Positions 1 to 9,940 are shown, counted from the stretch's first letter. The stretch is DNA of 64,000 nucleotides from Pseudomonadota bacterium (GCA_023450615.1 JAEXGT010000105.1:1-64000); one strand, 5' to 3'. A program made the numbers and translations. The notes: generated by a model from the letters alone, not told the origin.

Positions 1-2
1 GC

Positions 3-422
3 CCTGAGCTCATCCGGGACATCGAGCTCAAAGAGCCTGCCGACATCCTGAAATGTCCGATCATCTCGCCGACGGATCCTTGGTGGAAGGATTGGTTTAC
101 AGCGGCAGGCATGCCGGATGTCGACCTATCGCGCCGCCCGGACAATTCTCTCGGGATTCAGCAATTCGAGGGAATGGCGGCCATGGCAGGGCAGGGCTTC
201 GCTTTGATCAATCCCTTCTTCTTTGCGGCCGAACTGGCATCGGGCCGTCTGGTCCAGCCTTTCGATGTGTTGGGAACGACGGTCAGTCGAGGATATTGGC
301 TCGTCTATCCGAAGAAACGCAGGCGCTCGCCCAAGATCGAGGCATTCCGGGATTGGCTTCTCAGCGAAGTCGCTGGGGACGCGGAGAAGGGCAAAACCGC
401 CCCAATGAAAACCGGGACCTAA
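3..422 (+). CDS. LysR-family transcriptional regulator, C-terminal part (5' end outside window)
   Basis: Only the last ~139 codons are present; the frame is open from the first base of the window, so the gene starts to the left. The translated part resembles the second half of a LysR effector-binding domain of the GcvA type: a Pro-Thr-Asp-Pro-Trp-Trp stretch near residue 24 of the fragment, then a segment about an exposed position (GMAAMAGQGFALINPFFFAAEL), and a closing Y-W-L-V-Y-P strand followed by the usual helix with FRDWLL. Residues after this are a short polar tail. The DNA-binding HTH is not in the window, so target and inducer cannot be inferred. It ends convergently with opgH, with a shared hairpin in between. 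Family call is confident, function is not. Confidence 0.8.
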   Translation, partial: PELIRDIELKEPADILKCPIISPTDPWWKDWFTAAGMPDVDLSRRPDNSLGIQQFEGMAAMAGQGFALINPFFFAAELASGRLVQPFDVLGTTVSRGYWLVYPKKRRRSPKIEAFRDWLLSEVAGDAEKGKTAPMKTGT

Positions 423-433
423 GCCCCGGTTTC
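408..433. terminator. Bidirectional hairpin terminator between the LysR gene and opgH
   Basis: AAACCGGG (409-416) pairs perfectly with CCCGGTTT (425-432) around an 8-base loop that contains the LysR stop codon. The A-rich flank on the left and T-rich right side let it serve both convergent genes. Confidence 0.55.
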
Positions 434-440
434 AAGATCG

Positions 441-2633
441 CTATTCCGCAGCCTGAGCGTCTGCCGGCTTATCTTTCAATTTCACGAGCATATTGAGCAA
501 TGCGCGGTCGTGAAGCACCACCATGCGCTCCTTCGAATGCAGCCAGCTGATCGCATCATCGATGGTTTCCGCATCGGCCAGTTTGGCTTCCGCCAGGGCG
601 CGCTCGGTTTCGATGATGCCGCGCTTGCGCGGTGAGGAGGGCGGGAGCATCTCGATATGGCGCTCCCTCAAGGCCGCATCCGCATAGATGGCCCGCAGGC
701 TGTCCTCGTCGTCGAACCCGAAGGTCGCATTGCGCGTCTGCAGCTCGTTCGCGCGTGCGGCGATGGCAGGCGGCTGGTGCTCTTCAGGCGTCATGAGAAG
801 CCCTAGCCGCTTCAGGGCAAGGCCCGCACCGAGCTGGCCGCTGAGCCAGGACAGCGGAATGGCAAGCAGAAGGCCGATGATGGTGGGCGACATCCACAGG
901 AAGAGGGATGTTGCGATCATGAAAGCGGAGATGCCGGCAAGCGCCCCCAAAACCGTATGGGCCCGGTGTCGGCGCACGATGTCCTTGAACGGGATCGAGC
1001 CATCGTCGCGGCGCTGCGGCTGCCAACCCGTGTCGCGCCCCAGGAGGATCTGGAACACCGAGCCTGACTGGATCAGCATCAGGATCGGCGCGACGAGCGC
1101 GGAGAGGATGATTTCCAGGATCGACGAGATGATAAGGCGAATGCCGCCGCCGGATGCCCGACGGTCATTGCCGCGGATAAGCATCAGGATCAGGCCAAAG
1201 AGCTTGGGGGCAAGCAGAATGCCCATGGTCAGTGCAAACAGCGCCAATGCTCGTTCGGGGTCGAAGCGCGGCCAGATCGGATAGAGGCGGAAATCGCGTG
1301 AGAAGTACTCAGGCCGGATATAGGTGGTCTGCAGAACGAGGGCGATACCGACGATCAGCTGGAACAGCCAGAAGGGCGATGCCAGATAGGACATGATGCC
1401 AGTGGCAAAATGCTGGCGCGTCGGCAGCTTCAATCCCTTCGCGGTGATCACGCGCATATGCTGCAGGTTGCCTTGGCACCAGCGGCGGTCGCGGGCGGAG
1501 AGGTCAATGAGGGAGGGCGGGCTTTCCTCGTATGAGCCACCGAGATCCGGCAGCATGTAGACGTCCCAGCCTGCGCGGCGCAACAGAGCCGCTTCTACGA
1601 AGTCGTGGCTCAGGATGTGCCCTCCGAAGGGCGGCTTTCCCTTCAGGTCAGGCAGGCCGCCATGGGCAGCGAAGGCCTTGGTGCGGATGATCGCGTTATG
1701 ACCCCAGTAATTGCCGTCACGGCCCATCCAGACCGACAGGCCCATGGCGATGACCGGCCCGGTAACCCTGGCGGCATATTGCTGAAGCCGCGCGAAGAGG
1801 GTGTTGCGATTTATGATGAGGGGCAGGGATTGAATGATGCCCGCATCCGGATCCGCTTCCATTGCGGCCGCGAGACGCACGATGCATTCGCCGGTCATGA
1901 GGCTGTCCGCATCGAGCACCAGCATGTGCTCGTAATGTCCGCCCCAGCGGCTCACGAAGTCCGCGATATTGCCCGCCTTGCGGTGATGGTTCTTCGCGCG
2001 GTGGCGGTAGTAGAACCGCGCCTTCGGCCCAAGTCGCTCCCGCAGGGCGAGGAATGCCCGCTCCTCGGCTATCCAGGCATCCGGATGCGTCGTGTCCGAG
2101 AGGATGAAATAGTCGAAGTTGTCGCCGAGGCCCGTGGCCTCGACAGATTCGTAGATCGCCTCCAGGGCCGCGTAGGTCCGGTCGGTCTGCTCGTTATAGA
2201 CGGGCATGACGATGGCCGTGCGGGCTTGGAGCGCCGAAGGCAGCGGGGCAGGGCGCGGCTGGCGGAGAAGGGCGAAGAAGCCGAGCAGGGCGCTCGTGAA
2301 GGCGACCGCGATCCAGGAGAAATTGATCGTGAACAGCGCCACGAGCACCCACTGGAGCGCCGTGGTCCGGCTCACCGACACCACCTGATACATCTCATAG
2401 GTGCCATAGGCCGTCAGCAGGAGGCCGCCGCCGAACACGAACAGGCGGGCGAGCCAAGTCCCCAGCTTAGGGGTCTGCCGAACACGTTTGCGCTCCTGGT
2501 CGGCCGACCAGCGCCTTAGGTGCTGGGTCGGCATATCCAGGTGCTTTTCCGGAGGCATGACGGATTCGGTCCGCTCGATGGCGGCGATCTTCTTATTTGG
2601 GTCGGAACTTAAGGTGTCCAACGATACAGCCAT
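441..2633 (-). CDS. opgH: Glucans biosynthesis glucosyltransferase OpgH (MdoH)
   Basis: Inner-membrane GT2-family glucosyltransferase that builds the glucan backbone of osmoregulated periplasmic glucans from UDP-glucose. The 730-residue length, an N-terminal soluble part with two membrane segments (about residues 65-125), the catalytic GT2 domain with L-D-A-D-S (~240), D-F-V-E and an R-D-R-R-W-C-Q-G-N motif (~395), then four or five further membrane segments in the C-terminal half fit the family. It follows opgG on the same strand; the two reading frames overlap by 25 bases, which implies translational coupling. In alphaproteobacteria this pair often makes cyclic or linear periplasmic glucans needed for envelope stress and host interaction (known of the family, not visible here). 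Confidence 0.93.
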   Translation of the reverse strand: MAVSLDTLSSDPNKKIAAIERTESVMPPEKHLDMPTQHLRRWSADQERKRVRQTPKLGTWLARLFVFGGGLLLTAYGTYEMYQVVSVSRTTALQWVLVALFTINFSWIAVAFTSALLGFFALLRQPRPAPLPSALQARTAIVMPVYNEQTDRTYAALEAIYESVEATGLGDNFDYFILSDTTHPDAWIAEERAFLALRERLGPKARFYYRHRAKNHHRKAGNIADFVSRWGGHYEHMLVLDADSLMTGECIVRLAAAMEADPDAGIIQSLPLIINRNTLFARLQQYAARVTGPVIAMGLSVWMGRDGNYWGHNAIIRTKAFAAHGGLPDLKGKPPFGGHILSHDFVEAALLRRAGWDVYMLPDLGGSYEESPPSLIDLSARDRRWCQGNLQHMRVITAKGLKLPTRQHFATGIMSYLASPFWLFQLIVGIALVLQTTYIRPEYFSRDFRLYPIWPRFDPERALALFALTMGILLAPKLFGLILMLIRGNDRRASGGGIRLIISSILEIILSALVAPILMLIQSGSVFQILLGRDTGWQPQRRDDGSIPFKDIVRRHRAHTVLGALAGISAFMIATSLFLWMSPTIIGLLLAIPLSWLSGQLGAGLALKRLGLLMTPEEHQPPAIAARANELQTRNATFGFDDEDSLRAIYADAALRERHIEMLPPSSPRKRGIIETERALAEAKLADAETIDDAISWLHSKERMVVLHDRALLNMLVKLKDKPADAQAAE

Positions 2634-4234
2634 GTCTCGCTTATCGGTTTCCCGCCTGCTTCGAGGATGAGACGCATCTCACACGCGTTTTCATTGCCCG
2701 GGTCAAGCTCGAATGCAACGCGCACCGTCTTTCTCTCCGGATAGGGCAAAAGTTTGAGGTTCTGGAACGTTCCCGGAGCCACAGTCAGCACTGACTTAAG
2801 GTCCTTCGGCAAATTGTCACCCAGCATCTCCCCCGAAAAGTCCACCGTGAATCTCCTGCGCCGCCCGGTGCTGCCACGACCGGATCGTGTTGCGGCCACG
2901 GTTGCCAGCGGCGGACGCTCCGGAGAGTGCCAGCCCCAGTATTGGCGATAGGCGAAGGGCACTTCCGACCCCGCCGCCATCGGAGCCCGGGGGCGCCAAT
3001 AGGCAAGGATATTGTCGTTGATCTCTGCGTCGGTGGGGATTTCGAGAAGCTGCACGCTGCCCTGGCTCCAATCGCTCAGGGGCTCGATCCATAGGCTCGG
3101 GCGCCGCTCGAAGCGCTGGTCGTCGTCTTGGAAGGCTTCATAGGCGCGTTCCCGCTGGAGCAGCCCGAAGCCACGCGGAGAATTGTCGACGAAGGCCGAA
3201 ATCTGAAGGGTTTCGGGGTTGTGCAAGGGCCGCCAAAGCCATTCACCTTGGCCGTTCAGCATCTGCAGGCCAGAGGATTCATAGACGGCGGGGCGAATAT
3301 CGTCCGCCGTCCGGCGATCGTTCGGGCCGTAGAAATAGGTCGAGGCCATGCCGCCTAACCCGACGTGTTCCAAGTTTACACGAGGGAACAGGGTCGTCTC
3401 CACGTCGACGATGGTCATGTCGCCCGGGCGGAACGTCATTCGCACGGCACCCGTCGTCGATTCAGAATCGAGGACGCCATGAATCGTGATTGCGTTACTG
3501 CCGGAACTCGGGCGTTCGATCCAGAAGGATCTGAAGATCGGAAACTCCTCGCCCTTCGCCTCGGCGGGCTTCAGGGTTAAGGCGCGGGCGATAACGCCGT
3601 AATTTTGTCCGCGTGCGAGCGCGCGGAAGAAGGTCGCTCCCTGGACGATGGCAAAGTCGTATGGCTGCCCCTCGGTCGGATGCGCAATCAGGCGGAAGCC
3701 TGAGAAGCCGATGTCCTTTAGGTCCGCCGGAACGTTGATTCCATTGAAATTAAATTGCGTTCGGTCGTAGCCAAGCCGCCGGACGGCCCCGTCCTCCACC
3801 AGGAAAAGATCGACCGCGTTATTGAAGACGAAGCCCCGATGCAGGGGCTCAAGGGCAATGCCGCGCCCCTCCGTGCTCCAGATAGGCTGCTGGGTCGACT
3901 TGATGGAGACGTACTGGTCGTAATTCAGGTTGGAGAACGCATCCGGCAAGTCATTTGCCGGCTGCACGAACGGCTTCTTGGAAAGTTGCCTGGCAATATC
4001 AACGACCGCCGCAGGGTCGAAGCGCTGGCCATCTCCCATGCGGGTGGCAATCGTCTCCTGAGGCGTCTGGGCCCAGGCTGCAGGCGCAACGGAAAACGCG
4101 GCAACCGAAGCGCTGAGATAAGCCAGCACATCGCGTCGCCGAGGATGAGAAGGGCGCGAAGCCCCCAGCGAAACCGACACAGTGATACTCTTGTGTGAAC
4201 TTGGCTCTTTGGCCAGACAATTAGGAAGTCTCAT
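2609..4234 (-). CDS. opgG: Periplasmic glucan biosynthesis protein OpgG/OpgD (MdoG family)
   Basis: Periplasmic partner of OpgH, required for osmoregulated glucan synthesis or structural control. The mature part carries the MdoG fold signatures: F-D-P-A-A-V at the start, an N-L-N-Y-D-Q-Y motif near residue 105, and W-L-Y-R-W near the end. A twin-arginine style signal is visible (R-R-R-D-V-L then a hydrophobic run ending A-W-A-Q-T, residues ~32-56). A Tat signal is a feature of OpgD more than of classical Sec-exported OpgG, so OpgD is an alternative name. The start is uncertain: the ATG at 4234 has no clear ribosome site, while GTG at 4180 has AAGAG seven bases upstream and would give a shorter, more typical Tat n-region. 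Confidence 0.88.
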   Translation of the reverse strand: MRLPNCLAKEPSSHKSITVSVSLGASRPSHPRRRDVLAYLSASVAAFSVAPAAWAQTPQETIATRMGDGQRFDPAAVVDIARQLSKKPFVQPANDLPDAFSNLNYDQYVSIKSTQQPIWSTEGRGIALEPLHRGFVFNNAVDLFLVEDGAVRRLGYDRTQFNFNGINVPADLKDIGFSGFRLIAHPTEGQPYDFAIVQGATFFRALARGQNYGVIARALTLKPAEAKGEEFPIFRSFWIERPSSGSNAITIHGVLDSESTTGAVRMTFRPGDMTIVDVETTLFPRVNLEHVGLGGMASTYFYGPNDRRTADDIRPAVYESSGLQMLNGQGEWLWRPLHNPETLQISAFVDNSPRGFGLLQRERAYEAFQDDDQRFERRPSLWIEPLSDWSQGSVQLLEIPTDAEINDNILAYWRPRAPMAAGSEVPFAYRQYWGWHSPERPPLATVAATRSGRGSTGRRRRFTVDFSGEMLGDNLPKDLKSVLTVAPGTFQNLKLLPYPERKTVRVAFELDPGNENACEMRLILEAGGKPISETWLYRWTP

Positions 4235-4362
4235 GATTTATCATCGAACATGAGTATGAAGTAAACGAGGCAGTTGGCTTTCCAGGCCTTTGCTCATGAA
4301 AAGATTGCCGAATTAATCCTTCTGATCTAGCTGCACCATGAACGCCACCGGATAGAAGCCTG

Positions 4363-5739
4363 ATGACCCTGAACGTTTCCCAAACGACCTCTACCCCCCG
4401 GAGCTGCCTCGCCGTCGTGCTGGCAGCCGGGGAAGGCACCCGGATGAAATCCGCCCGGCCCAAGGTTCTCCACCATATAGCGAACCGCTCCCTGCTCGGG
4501 CACGTTCTGGCCACTCTGGCGGAGGCCGGCGCCACGCAGGCTGCCGTTGTGGTCGGCCCTGATCGGGAGGACGTGGAAAAAGAGGTGCGTCAAAGCCTTC
4601 CGAAAGCTCAAATCTTCGTGCAAAGAGAGCGCCTAGGAACGGGACATGCGGTGCTGAGCGCCAGGGAGGCCCTGGCCGGCAGCCATGACGACGTGATCGT
4701 GGCCTACGCGGATACGCCCCTCGTGCAGACGGCGACCTTCTCCAAGCTTCGGGCCCCTCTGGCTGAGGGCGCCGCAGTGGTGGTGATGGCCTTCGAGGCG
4801 AAAAACCCAGCTGGCTATGGCCGCGTCATCATGTCCGACGATCAGGTGCTTGCGATTCGCGAGCACAAGGACGCGACAGAGGCAGAAAGGGCGATCACTC
4901 TCTGTAACGGAGGGTTGATGGCGATCCGAGGCGATGTCGCCCTCAGGCTCTTGGACAAGGTCGGCAACGACAACGCCAAGGGCGAATATTACATGACTGA
5001 TATCGTGGAGATCGCCCATAAGGAGGGGCTGCGTGCGGCGGTCATCGTCGTGCCCGAGGAGGAGGTGCACGGAGTCAACGATCGCGCGCAACTCGCCGCA
5101 GCCGAGCGCATGCTTCAGGAGAGGCTGCGCGAGGCCGCGATGATTGGCGGCACCACCCTCGTGGCGCCGGAGACTGTTTTCTTCAGTTATGACACGAAGC
5201 TCGGACCTGATGTGATCGTGGAGCCGCATGTAGTGTTCGGCCCAGGCGTCACCGTCGAGGCAGGAGCGATCATCCATAGTTTCAGCCATCTGGAAGGAAC
5301 GCGCGTCTCCTCCGGTGCTGGGATCGGTCCCTTCGCGCGCCTGCGTCCGGGAGCCGCCATTGGGCCAAAGGCAAAAGTCGGTAATTTCGTGGAGATTAAG
5401 AATACGGATTTAGGAGCCGGGGCCAAGGTGAGCCACCTGACCTATCTTGGCGACGCCAAGGTCGGAGCGGAGACAAATATCGGTGCGGGAACGATCACCT
5501 GCAACTACGATGGCTACAACAAGCACCTGACACAGATTGGCGCGGGCGCCTTCATCGGCTCCAATTCATCTCTCGTCGCCCCTGTCACCATCGGAGACGG
5601 AGCCTTTGTCGGATCCGGCTCAGTGGTTACCGACAGCGTTCCCGCCGATGCCCTAGCCCTTGGGCGTGGACGGCAAGTCACAAAAGAGGGATGGGCTGCT
5701 GCATTTCGGGCTAAGGCCAAGGCAGAAAAGGGAAAATAA
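4363..5739 (+). CDS. glmU: Bifunctional N-acetylglucosamine-1-phosphate uridyltransferase / glucosamine-1-phosphate acetyltransferase GlmU
   Basis: Cytosolic enzyme that acetylates glucosamine-1-phosphate and then couples it to UTP, giving UDP-GlcNAc for peptidoglycan and LPS. The N-terminal nucleotidyltransferase domain has the signature L-A-A-G-E-G-T-R-M-K at residues 20-29, followed by S-A-R-P-K-V-L-H. The C-terminal half (from ~255) is a left-handed beta-helix with hexapeptide repeats and the conserved G-A-G-T-I-T-C-N-Y-D-G block. 458 residues is the normal length. It is followed after about 100 bases by glmS, the preceding step of the same pathway, on the same strand. Confidence 0.97.
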   Translation: MTLNVSQTTSTPRSCLAVVLAAGEGTRMKSARPKVLHHIANRSLLGHVLATLAEAGATQAAVVVGPDREDVEKEVRQSLPKAQIFVQRERLGTGHAVLSAREALAGSHDDVIVAYADTPLVQTATFSKLRAPLAEGAAVVVMAFEAKNPAGYGRVIMSDDQVLAIREHKDATEAERAITLCNGGLMAIRGDVALRLLDKVGNDNAKGEYYMTDIVEIAHKEGLRAAVIVVPEEEVHGVNDRAQLAAAERMLQERLREAAMIGGTTLVAPETVFFSYDTKLGPDVIVEPHVVFGPGVTVEAGAIIHSFSHLEGTRVSSGAGIGPFARLRPGAAIGPKAKVGNFVEIKNTDLGAGAKVSHLTYLGDAKVGAETNIGAGTITCNYDGYNKHLTQIGAGAFIGSNSSLVAPVTIGDGAFVGSGSVVTDSVPADALALGRGRQVTKEGWAAAFRAKAKAEKGK

Positions 5740-5845
5740 GGGGCAGCTGTCATAATTTGTCATGCAAGTTGATTCCAGCTGACCCAGAGACCGCTATATG
5801 GAAGCGGAGAGCTTGGCCTAATGTCTCGAGAGGAAGCCCTAGAGC

Positions 5846-7672
5846 ATGTGCGGAATTGTTGGAATCGTCGGCAATGCGGCTGTTGCACCTCAAATCGTCG
5901 AAGCGCTGAAGCGGCTTGAATACCGGGGCTATGATTCCGCCGGCGTGGCGACATTGGAATATGGCCGTCTCGAGCGCCGCCGCGCGGAAGGCAAACTGCG
6001 TAACCTTGAAACGAAGCTGTCCCAATTTCCTCTCTCCGGCGCGATCGGTATCGGCCACACCCGCTGGGCCACCCATGGCAAGCCGAACGAGACCAATGCC
6101 CATCCTCATGCCACTGACAAACTGGCGGTCGTTCACAACGGCATTATCGAGAACTTCCGCGAGCTGAAGGAAGGTCTGGAAGCAAAGGGCATACGTTTCG
6201 AAACGGAGACCGACACCGAAGTCGTAGCGCAGCTCGTGACTTACGAAATGCGCCAGGGCCGCCCCCCGATCGAGGCAGTCGCCGTCACTCTCCCGCGCCT
6301 GCGTGGAGCCTTCGCTCTCGCCTTCCTGTTCAACGGCGAGGACGATCTGCTCGTCGGCGCTCGCCACGGGGCGCCTCTCGCTATCGGCTACGGCGAGGGC
6401 GAGATGTATCTGGGGTCCGACGCCCTGGCTCTCGCGCCGTTCACGGACGACATCACCTATCTTGAGGATGGAGACTGGGCACTCCTGCGCCGCAACGGGG
6501 CAGACATTCGGGATGCATCCGGAGCGATGGTCCAGCGCCCGCGCCACAAGATCCTCACCAGCGCCTTCATGGCGGATAAGGGCAACCACCGCCACTTCAT
6601 GGCCAAGGAAATCCATGAGCAGCCGGAAGTGGTGGGGCGAACACTCGCGCATTACGTGAACTTCACCGCCGGGCGGGTCGAGCTTCCGTTCCAGATGCCG
6701 TTCGACTTCAAGAGCCTGAAGCGAATTTCGATTTCCGCCTGCGGCACAGCCTATCTTGCCGGACTGATCTCGAAATATTGGTTTGAGCGCCTGGCGCGCA
6801 TTCCGGTTGAGATCGACGTGGCCTCCGAGTTTCGCTATCGCGAGGCCCCGCTTGAGCCCGGCGAGCTTGCACTCTTCGTGTCTCAATCCGGCGAAACGGC
6901 GGATACGCTTGCCTCGCTCCGGTATGCCGCATCGGAGCAGCAGCACACACTTTCTGTTGTAAATGTTCCTACCTCCACCATGGCCCGCGAAAGCGCGGTC
7001 GTTGCGCAGACGCTCGCGGGCGTCGAAGTGGGTGTAGCCTCGACCAAAGCCTTCACCTGCCAGCTTTCCGTTCTTCTCTCTCTAGCCATTGCCGCAGGCC
7101 GCGCGCGCGGCGCGTTGAGCGCAGAGGAAGAGAAGGAACTGGTGGATGCGCTCATTGGCGTTCCTGGCCAGATGAGCGAGGCCATGAAGCGCGAGCACCA
7201 AATCGAAATTCTCGCGCGTGAGCTTTCGAAGGCAAAGGACGTACTCTATCTCGGGCGCGGAACCTCCTATCCGCTGGCTATGGAGGGGGCGCTTAAGCTC
7301 AAGGAAATTTCCTATATTCACGCTGAAGGCTATGCGGCGGGCGAATTGAAGCATGGGCCTATCGCCCTGATCGATGAGACCATGCCGGTGATCGTCATCG
7401 CGCCTTATGACGGAATCTTCGAGAAGACCGTCTCCAACATGCAGGAAGTGGCCGCACGCGGTGGGCGCATCATTCTCATTACGGATGAGAAGGGCGCTTT
7501 GGAAACCGGCCTCGATACAATGGCGACCGTCGTGATGCCGTCCGTGCATCCGATCGTCGCCCCCATCGTGAACTCGATCCCGATCCAGCTGCTCGCCTAT
7601 CACACCGCCGTCTTCATGGGCAAAGACGTGGACCAGCCGCGCAACCTCGCGAAGTCCGTAACGGTGGAGTAG
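5846..7672 (+). CDS. glmS: Glutamine--fructose-6-phosphate aminotransferase (isomerizing) GlmS
   Basis: Makes glucosamine-6-phosphate from fructose-6-phosphate and glutamine, the first committed step of amino-sugar synthesis. The protein begins M-C-G-I-V-G, so Cys2 becomes the N-terminal nucleophile of the class II glutaminase domain after Met removal. The H-T-R-W-A-T-H-G motif lies near residue 75. Two SIS sugar-isomerase domains follow (about 290-430 and 460-600) with S-Q-S-G-E-T-A-D-T and, at the C-terminus, the family ending K-S-V-T-V-E. 608 residues is the standard length. The 106-base glmU-glmS spacer shows no glmS-ribozyme-like leader. Confidence 0.98.
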   Translation: MCGIVGIVGNAAVAPQIVEALKRLEYRGYDSAGVATLEYGRLERRRAEGKLRNLETKLSQFPLSGAIGIGHTRWATHGKPNETNAHPHATDKLAVVHNGIIENFRELKEGLEAKGIRFETETDTEVVAQLVTYEMRQGRPPIEAVAVTLPRLRGAFALAFLFNGEDDLLVGARHGAPLAIGYGEGEMYLGSDALALAPFTDDITYLEDGDWALLRRNGADIRDASGAMVQRPRHKILTSAFMADKGNHRHFMAKEIHEQPEVVGRTLAHYVNFTAGRVELPFQMPFDFKSLKRISISACGTAYLAGLISKYWFERLARIPVEIDVASEFRYREAPLEPGELALFVSQSGETADTLASLRYAASEQQHTLSVVNVPTSTMARESAVVAQTLAGVEVGVASTKAFTCQLSVLLSLAIAAGRARGALSAEEEKELVDALIGVPGQMSEAMKREHQIEILARELSKAKDVLYLGRGTSYPLAMEGALKLKEISYIHAEGYAAGELKHGPIALIDETMPVIVIAPYDGIFEKTVSNMQEVAARGGRIILITDEKGALETGLDTMATVVMPSVHPIVAPIVNSIPIQLLAYHTAVFMGKDVDQPRNLAKSVTVE

Positions 7673-7734
7673 CATTCACAACAGGTCATCACCGGCCTTG
7701 TGTCCGTGATCTCAGCGCATTGAGGCGTCTGCGC

Positions 7735-9852
7735 TCAGCCTGCCCGCAGCAGCTTGATGGCTGAATCCCGCTCGAAGAGATAGAGCATCGTCCGCAGGGC
7801 CTGACCGCGTTCGCTCATAAGCTCCGGATCCTTATCGACAATGAGGCGGGCATCGTCGCGCGCGGCGGCCAGCAGGTCGCCGTCCACCTCCAGGCGTGCG
7901 AGCTTGAATCCTGGCGTGCCGGATTGGCGGGTGCCGAGCACTTCCCCTTCGCCGCGTAAGCGCAGGTCTTCCTCCGCGATGCGGAAGCCGTCTTCCGTTT
8001 GGCGCATCATCTCGAGGCGCGCCTGCGCGACCTGTCCGAGAGGTCCTTTGTAAATGAGAAGGCAGGTAGAGGATTTCGAGCCGCGTCCGATACGGCCGCG
8101 CAACTGGTGAAGCTGCGCGAGGCCGAAACGCTCCGCATGCTCGATCACCATGATCGTGGCGTTCGGCACATCGACTCCGACCTCGATCACGGTAGTGGAA
8201 ACGAGGACCTTGGTTTCGCCGCTGGAGAAACGCTCCATGGCAAGGTCCTTGTCCTTACCGGCCATCTTGCCGTGAACGAGCCCGACCTGATCGCCGAAAA
8301 AGCTTTTCAATGTCTCGAAGCGCTCCTCGGCCGCGGCAAGGTCGATGGACTCGGACTCGCCTACGAGCGGACATACCCAATAGACCTGATCGCCATTGGC
8401 GATGGCGCGCCCGATGCCGCCGATCACTTCATCGAGCCGGTCGATGGAGATGAGTTTGGTTGCAATCGGTTTGCGGCCCGCAGGCTTCTCGCTCAGCACC
8501 GATACATCCATGTCGCCGAAATAGGTCAGCGCCAGGGTGCGTGGGATCGGCGTTGCCGTCATGACGAGAATGTCGACGGCTTCGCCCTTGGAACCAAGCG
8601 CCAAACGCTGATGCACTCCGAAACGGTGCTGCTCGTCCACGACGGCGACACCGAGGTCGTGGAAGGCAACGCCCTCCTGGAATAGCGCATGAGTGCCGAC
8701 CGCGATTTGGATTCTGCCATCGGCAAGTCCTTCCAGCACAGTCCTGCGCGCAGCACCTTTCTCGCGGCCTGTCAAAAGTGCGATCGTGAGTCCGGCCTCT
8801 TCAGCCATGGGCGCAAGGCGCTCGTAATGCTGGCGGGCCAGGATTTCCGTTGGCGCCATCATGGCGGCCTGACGTCCAGCTTCGATGGCGCTTGCCATGG
8901 TCAGCAGACCGACAACGGTCTTGCCGGAGCCCACATCGCCCTGGAGAAGGCGCAGCATCTTCTTATCGGAGACGAGATCCTGACGGATGTCCTCGACGGC
9001 CTTGGCCTGGGACGCGGTGAGGCCGAAGGGCAGGGCCTTTTTCAGCTTCTCGACGAGATGGCCGTCACCCGCATTCACCCGGCCCGGGAGGCGGCGCATG
9101 CGGCTTCGCACGAGGGCAAGCGCAAGCTGGGAAGCGAGCAATTCGTCATAGGCCAAACGGCGGCGTGGGGCGGATTTGGCAATGGCCTCCTCAGAGAGCT
9201 GCGAGGCGTTGTCGGGCCTGTGCAGGGCGAAGAGAGCCTGGCGGAACTCCGGTAGGGCGTTCCGGTTGAGCCACGCTGGATCTTGCCATTCGGGCAGGGC
9301 GGGCACCCGCTCCAAAGCCGCGCCGATATACTTGCCAACCATACGCGAGGAGAGACCCTCGGTCAGGCCATAGACGGCCTCGACGGCAGGCAGGCTCTCG
9401 ATGCCTTTCTCGTCCAGGATCCTGTCCGGGTGGACGATCTGGCGGCGGCCGTCCCACAGCTCGATCTTACCCGAGATGTAGCGCCGCTCGCCTACCGGCA
9501 GCAGCTTCTCGAGGCGGGCCTTGTGCCCGTTGAAGAAGACCAGGGAGACGTCTCCGGTCTCATCCTCCACGAGGATGCGGTAGGGCGCGCGGCGGCCCGG
9601 GGGAGGCGGACGATGGGCGGCCACGGTGACCGAGAGGGTAACGGGCTCCCCGACAGGCGCATCGGCTATGGAGCCCTTCATTTCTCGGGAAATGCCGCTG
9701 CTCGGCAAGTGAAACAGGAGGTCTACCGTGCGCGCAGGCTTGCCCGGCTCGCCGAGCAGGCGGTCCAGGAGCGGTGCGATCTTCGGCCCGACGCCGGGCA
9801 GGGAGGCTGCCGGGGCGAAGAGGGGATCGAGAATGGAAGGACGCAAGGCCAT
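7735..9852 (-). CDS. recG: ATP-dependent DNA helicase RecG
   Basis: Branch-migration helicase that remodels stalled forks and Holliday junctions. The wedge domain lies in the first ~180 residues (S-L-P-G-V-G-P-K near the start), followed by SF2 helicase domains: Walker A G-D-V-G-S-G-K-T, motif II V-V-D-E-Q-H-R-F-G and motif VI Q-L-R-G-R-I-G-R-G. I place the start at the ATG at 9852 (MALRPSILDPLF), which gives 705 residues and matches the usual RecG N-terminus; an upstream extension to 9942 is possible in frame but would run into the sdhE start. The gene is divergent from sdhE-mfd, an arrangement common in alphaproteobacteria. Confidence 0.96.
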   Translation of the reverse strand: MALRPSILDPLFAPAASLPGVGPKIAPLLDRLLGEPGKPARTVDLLFHLPSSGISREMKGSIADAPVGEPVTLSVTVAAHRPPPPGRRAPYRILVEDETGDVSLVFFNGHKARLEKLLPVGERRYISGKIELWDGRRQIVHPDRILDEKGIESLPAVEAVYGLTEGLSSRMVGKYIGAALERVPALPEWQDPAWLNRNALPEFRQALFALHRPDNASQLSEEAIAKSAPRRRLAYDELLASQLALALVRSRMRRLPGRVNAGDGHLVEKLKKALPFGLTASQAKAVEDIRQDLVSDKKMLRLLQGDVGSGKTVVGLLTMASAIEAGRQAAMMAPTEILARQHYERLAPMAEEAGLTIALLTGREKGAARRTVLEGLADGRIQIAVGTHALFQEGVAFHDLGVAVVDEQHRFGVHQRLALGSKGEAVDILVMTATPIPRTLALTYFGDMDVSVLSEKPAGRKPIATKLISIDRLDEVIGGIGRAIANGDQVYWVCPLVGESESIDLAAAEERFETLKSFFGDQVGLVHGKMAGKDKDLAMERFSSGETKVLVSTTVIEVGVDVPNATIMVIEHAERFGLAQLHQLRGRIGRGSKSSTCLLIYKGPLGQVAQARLEMMRQTEDGFRIAEEDLRLRGEGEVLGTRQSGTPGFKLARLEVDGDLLAAARDDARLIVDKDPELMSERGQALRTMLYLFERDSAIKLLRAG

Positions 9853-9940
9853 CAAACGGGTGTCAAGACGAAGGGAGATGGTTATATAGCGGCCTAGCCG
9901 CTTTGAAGCGACGTTATCTTTGATCCACCGGAGCATTTTC

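Noticed and set aside
1605..2519. Plus-strand ORF of 304 codons opposite opgH
   Set aside because: Arg-rich shadow of the glucosyltransferase gene, without motifs.
5740..5845. Possible glmS ribozyme or riboswitch in the glmU-glmS spacer
   Set aside because: The spacer is only 106 bases, lacks the conserved ribozyme core, and that element is typical of Gram-positive bacteria.
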